64,000 nt of DNA from RYN-230 sp963782185 (GTDB taxonomy: Bacteria; Actinomycetota; Actinomycetes; Streptosporangiales; Streptosporangiaceae): assembly GCA_963782185.1 (NCBI GenBank), contig CAWAJB010000007.1, positions 1 to 64,000 on the forward strand, given 5' to 3'. Shown here piece by piece: positions 59,883-64,000 of the stretch; position 1 is the first letter of the stretch; each line of letters begins with the position of its first letter. The position numbers and the translations under genes are program-made. The notes under the pieces are model-generated. The model did not search any database, was not told the origin of the DNA, and saw only the letters and a program-made list of their open reading frames with translations.

Positions 59883-62800
59883 GTGTCAACAACTAACACG
59901 CAGGGCCAGCACGTCATCACCGCGGTGATCGTCGCTCACGATGGCGCCGCGTGGCTGCCGCGTATCGCCGAGGCGCTGCTCGGCCAGACCCGGCCGGTGC
60001 AGCGGGTCGTGGCGGTCGACACCGGCAGCCGGGACCGGAGCGGAGCGGTGCTCGCCGAACTGCTGGGCCGCTCGGTGGTGTTCGGCATGGACCGCCGGAC
60101 CGGATACGGCGCGGCCATCGCCCATGCGCTGCGGCACCGGGCGGCCAGCACCAACGTTCCGGGGCCGGCCGGGCTGGCTCCAGGCGACCGGACCGAGTGG
60201 GTCTGGCTGCTGCACGACGACAGCGAGCCCGCCCCCGATGCCCTGGAGCAGCTCCTGCGCGGGGCGGCTGAGGCGCGCTCGTCGGCGGTGCTCGGCCCCA
60301 AGGTCATGGACTGGGCCGACCAGCGGGTGCTGCTCGAGGCTGGCGTCACGATCGACGGCGCCGGGCGGCGAATCACCGGCGTGGAGCCCCGCGAGGTGGA
60401 CCAGGGCCAGCACGACGGCGATCGCGACGTCATGGCGGTGAGCAGTGCCGGGATGCTGGTCCGCCGGGACGTCTGGGACCAGGTCGGCGGCTTCGACCCG
60501 GCCATGCCGCTGCTGCGCGACGACGTCAACTTCTGCTGGCGGGTGCACGCGGCCGGGCACCGGGTCCGGGTGATCACCGACGCGGTCGTCTACCACCTCG
60601 AGGCCACGGCCCGGAACCGGCGCGCGCCGTCCGCGGCCCCGCGGCCGCGCCGGATGGACCGGCACAATGCGCTGCTGACGCTGCTGGCCAACCTGCCGCT
60701 GTGGCCCGCGCTGTCCGCCCTGGCCGGCAACCTGGTCCTGTCCGCCCTGCGCACCGTGTTCTTCCTGCTCGCGAAGCGCCCTCGGGCCGCCCTGGACGAG
60801 CTCGCCGGGGTGACGTCCGTGCTGGGGCACCCCATGCAGCTGGCCGCGGCCCGCCGCCGCCGGGCCCGGGCCGGCGGGCGGCGTACAGCCGGCTGCGACC
60901 CGACCTGCCGCCCGGCCGCTCCGTGCGGCGCCTCGCCGAGTTCGCCGCGTCCGTGTTCTACACCTCGACCCAGATCGACACGGCCGGCAGCCACCACGCC
61001 ACGGACGACCCGTCCGAAGACGACTACATGCTCGTCGATAACGGGCTCGCGCAGCGGATCCTGACCAATCCGGGTGTCCTGCTGGTGGCCGGGCTCACCG
61101 TCATCGCGCTGATCGCGGACCGCTCGCTGCTGGGCGCGGGCACGCTGTCCGGCGGGGCGCTGACCCCGGCCTGGGGTGGCGCGTCCGCGCTGTGGCACGA
61201 ATATCTCCAGGGGTTCCACCCGGCCGGGATCGGCTCGGCCAGCCCCGCCCCGCCTTACGTGGCGGTCATCGCCGCGCTGGCCACGGTACTCGGCGGCAAG
61301 CCCTGGCTGGCCATCGACGTCATCATGATCGGCTGCGTCCCGCTGGCCGGGCTGACCGCGTTCCTGGCCCTCCGCCGGGTCACCAGGTCAGTGCCGGCCC
61401 GCGTGTGGGCTGCCGCGGCTTACGCGCTGCTCCCGGTGGGCATGGGTGCGGTGGCCGCCGGGCGGTTCGGCTCGGCGGTGGTCTTCGCCCTCATCCCGCT
61501 GATCGCCCTGCTGGCCGCCCGGATCTTCACCGAGGGCCCGCGCCGCGCCCGCCGGGCCGCGTGGGCGACGGGGCTGGTTGTCGCGATCGCGGCGGCCTTC
61601 GTGCCGCTGATCTGGGTCGTCACCGTCCTCGGCGCGCTGCTCGCGGCCGTAGCCTTCCGCCGGGCGGGCCGGGGCATGCTGCTCAACCTGGGCATCACCG
61701 TGGCGGTTCCCCCGGTGCTGCTGCTGCCGTGGACGCTGCAGGTCGCCACCCAGCCGTCCCTGCTCTTTCTCGAGGCCGGGGACAAGGTGCCCGGGCTGGC
61801 CACGGTGGCCCTGCCCGCCCGGTCGCTGCTGCTGCTCTCCCCGGGCGGCCCGGGCCTGCCGCCGTTCTGGGTGACCGGCGGCCTGGCCCTCGCGGCACTG
61901 GGCGCGCTGCTGCTCACCGCCAGGCGGTCCCTGGTCATGGCGGGCTGGTCGGTGGCCCTGCTCGGCTTGCTGGTCTCGCTCGCGGTGAGCCGGATGCTGC
62001 TGACCACGGACGACGCCAGCAAACGGGTCCCGGGGTGGCCGGGGATCTCCCTCGCGATCGCGGCCGGCGGCCTGCTGCTCGCGGCGGTCGTGGCCGCGGA
62101 TGCCGTGCCCGCCCAGCTCGGCGAGGGGCGGTGGCGCCGCCCGGCCGGGCTCGGCGTCCTCATCCTGGCCGCGGCGGCCTGCAGCGCGCCGTTGCTGGCG
62201 GCGGGTTCCTGGGTGGCCACCGGGGTCCGGGGCCCGGTCGGCGGGGCCGCCGGGCCGGTGCTGCCCCCGTTCGTCAGTGTCTCCTCCCAGAACGGGGCGC
62301 GGCCGCGCACCCTCGTCCTGCGCGCCGAGCGCGGGACCGTCATCTATGAGGTGCTCCGCGGAGCAGATCCGCTGCTGGGCGCCACGGACCTGACCCAGCC
62401 CCCGGCCGCCCAGCGGACCCTGGACTCGGTCGTATCCACCCTGGTTGCGCAGGGCGGCGGGGATGCGCAAGATCAGGGTCAGGCCCTGGCCGCGCTCGAT
62501 ATCGGCTACGTTCTGCTGCCTGCCCCGGCGGACGCCGCACTGGCCGGCACGCTGAACAACGTCGCCGACCTGCGCCCGGTGAGCAAGACGGCTGGCTTCC
62601 AGCTGTGGCGGGTGGCGACGACCACCGCCCGGCTCCGGGTGGCCGGGCCGGGCGGCAAATTCGTGGCGGTGCCCTCCGGGCAGGTCAGCGTCTCCGGCGT
62701 GACCGCGCCGCGCGGCGGGGGAACGCTGGAACTGGCCGAGCCGGCCGGCGGCTGGACCGCCACGCTCAACGGCGCCGTCCTCAAGTCCGTCCCGTCGCCG

Positions 62801-64000
62801 GCCGGCGCGTGGGCGCAAGCTTTCCGGCTCCCGCCCGGCGGCGGCACCCTCGACATCTCCCACGCCCAGCTGGGCCGGACCCTGATCCTCGTGCTGGAGG
62901 GACTAGCCCTGCTGGCCGTGATCGGGCTCGGGCTGCCCGGCGCCCGGATGCCGGGGGAAAGCAGCGCTGCCGCGGCGGCGCGGCCGGCGGGACGCCGCCG
63001 GGAACGCGGCCGCGATCAGGCCGCGGAGGATCTCGAGGAGCCGGGGCCGGAGCCCGAGAGCGCACCCGGCCGTGAGGACGCGGAACCGTCCCGGGGCGGC
63101 CGGCTGTCCCGCCGGGCCGTGGCCACGGCCGGCCGGACGGGCACGGGCCGGGTCGGCGGGCTGCGGACGGCTGCGGACCGGATGGCTGGCAGGGCCGGGC
63201 GGCGGGCCGCGGCGGCGGGGCCGGGCGCGGCCGGGCCGGGCGCGCCGGGCCTGAGCGGCCCGGGCCCCGGCGCACCGCCCAGCGGGCCAGGTACAGGCAG
63301 GCGTGGCGCCGTGGGTGCCTCCCGCCGCTCCGCACGGCAAGAAAACGAGGACCTCACCTCCGCCAGCGGGGCCGGACCGGCGGGGGACGCCGGGCCGGAC
63401 GCCACCGCCGGGTCCGGGGCCGATCCGGCCGGATGGGCCGGGGCGGACGCGGCGGACGGGTTCGATCCGGCCGGGTGGGCCGGCGGCGACCGGCCAGCGG
63501 CCGTGCCTGACTCCTCGGCCGGCAGCAATTTCTGGGGGCCGGACGACAGCCCCACGGTGCTGGGTGACCGGCCGGCCGCGCCCCGGGAGGAGACGGGCAG
63601 GCCGCCGGGCGCGGTGCCGGCCGCCGTCGGCGTAGCGGCCACGGGGCTGGGGGTTGCCGAGGTGGCAGGGGCGGGGGCTGCGGGGCCGGGCGCGGCAGCG
63701 GGTGACGGCCGTGACGCCGACCGCGGCGGCCGCAAACGCTGGCGGCTGGGCCGGAAGGCCGCAGGCCACAACCCGCCGGCGCCGGACGCCCCGGACAAGG
63801 ACACCGGTAAGCGCAGGGGCGGGAAGCGGAACCCCCCGGAGCAGGAGGCCGTGGCCGGGTACCCGCCGGAGCCGTACGCCAGCTCCGGATACCGGGAGAC
63901 CGCGGGTACTGCCCGGCGCCGCCGCGGAAGCGGGGGAACCAGCGGCCCGAATCCCGGTCCCTCAGGCGGCGGCGGCGACTGGCCCTCAGGGCCTGGCCGC
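59883..64000 (+). pseudogene. Very large GT2-family membrane glycosyltransferase, frameshifted and cut by the window end
   Basis: The first frame (59883 to about 60870) gives a GT2 domain: VITAVIVAHDGAAWLPRIAEA, VVAVDTGSRDRSG, WLLHDDSEPAPDALEQLL, GMLVRRDVWDQVGGFDPAMPL and DDVNFCWRVHAAGHRV. A one-base loss in a G/C run near 60862-60886 moves the rest to another frame, which stays open to 64000: AYSRLRPDLPPGRSVRRLAE, DTAGSHHATDDP, LVDNGLAQRILTNPGVLL, then about ten membrane segments, an extracytoplasmic region and a long Pro/Gly/Arg-rich tail. This fusion layout is known for the large actinobacterial GT2 protein beside whiB. Its 3' end is not in the window. Confidence 0.8.

Noticed and set aside
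61192..62349. Frame starting at 61192 as a separate gene
   Set aside because: Its composition is Arg/Gly/Pro without hydrophobic segments; the overlapping frame encodes the expected membrane half of the GT2 protein.

Overview
This 64 kb window is very GC-rich DNA from the chromosome of an actinobacterium. Evidence for this: two WhiB-family regulators (WhiB2 and WhiB7 types), the F420 genes cofD-cofE and fused cofGH, a DprE1-type oxidase, a mycoredoxin, a UPF0182 protein, an ANTAR regulator, and many GTG starts. Many genes also show a TANNNT -10 box 6-8 nt before the start codon, i.e. leaderless transcripts. The order xseA / lipid-droplet protein / ispH / DUF6542 / ychF, and the neighbourhood of whiB7, moaE, Lon-like protease and UPF0182, fit Streptosporangiales-like or Streptomyces-like Actinomycetes. 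I cannot name the genus.

Layout. (1) 1-7917 is housekeeping: xseA and a lipid-droplet-associated gene (both riddled with frameshifts), ispH, a DUF6542 membrane protein, a TMEM175-type channel, rmuC and ychF. (2) 7918-10023 is a scar region. A vapBC pair is bracketed by a copy of the ychF 3' end, followed by a hicA with an in-frame stop, a hicB cut after 27 codons and the tail of a methyltransferase. (3) 10024-21746 is an eight-gene + strand operon for a Gram-positive type IV secretion-like machine: TcpC/VirB8, a small VirB2-like membrane protein, a TcpE-MinD fusion, a 50-codon coupled ORF, VirB4, VirB6-like, a VirB8-like protein and a VirB1-like hydrolase. No relaxase, coupling ATPase or integrase is present. 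(4) 21827-32042 is a polymer/envelope block: UDP-glucose dehydrogenase, two GT-C membrane proteins flanking a GT2, cyanophycin synthetase with cyanophycinase, and a truncated third GT-C copy. (5) 32045-36204: ANTAR regulator, mycoredoxin, UvrD-like helicase, TesB. (6) 36381-37541: whiB7 with an A-rich promoter, leaderless leader peptide and strong terminator (an attenuation leader), then a small basic protein. (7) 37721-45041: ABC1 kinase, ThiF-like protein (frameshifted), zincin-like DUF2342 protein, SDR epimerase, MoaE, PDZ-Lon-like protease. (8) 45282-51953: UPF0182, a DasR-like palindrome, GT4 glycosyltransferase, sugar-phosphate nucleotidyltransferase, AlkA-like glycosylase. (9) 52413-64000: cofGH, dprE1 (frameshifted), cofE, cofD, whiB2 and a very large GT2 membrane protein (frameshifted) that runs off the window.

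Four themes recur. Single-base frameshifts occur in otherwise well conserved genes, so sequence error must be considered. In-frame minisatellites lengthen the C-termini of many proteins. Leaderless promoters sometimes use the upstream stop codon as part of their -10 box. Start/stop codons overlap as GTGA or ATGA in operons. The relaxase-less secretion operon, the whiB7 leader and the vapBC/ychF scar are the parts most worth following up.
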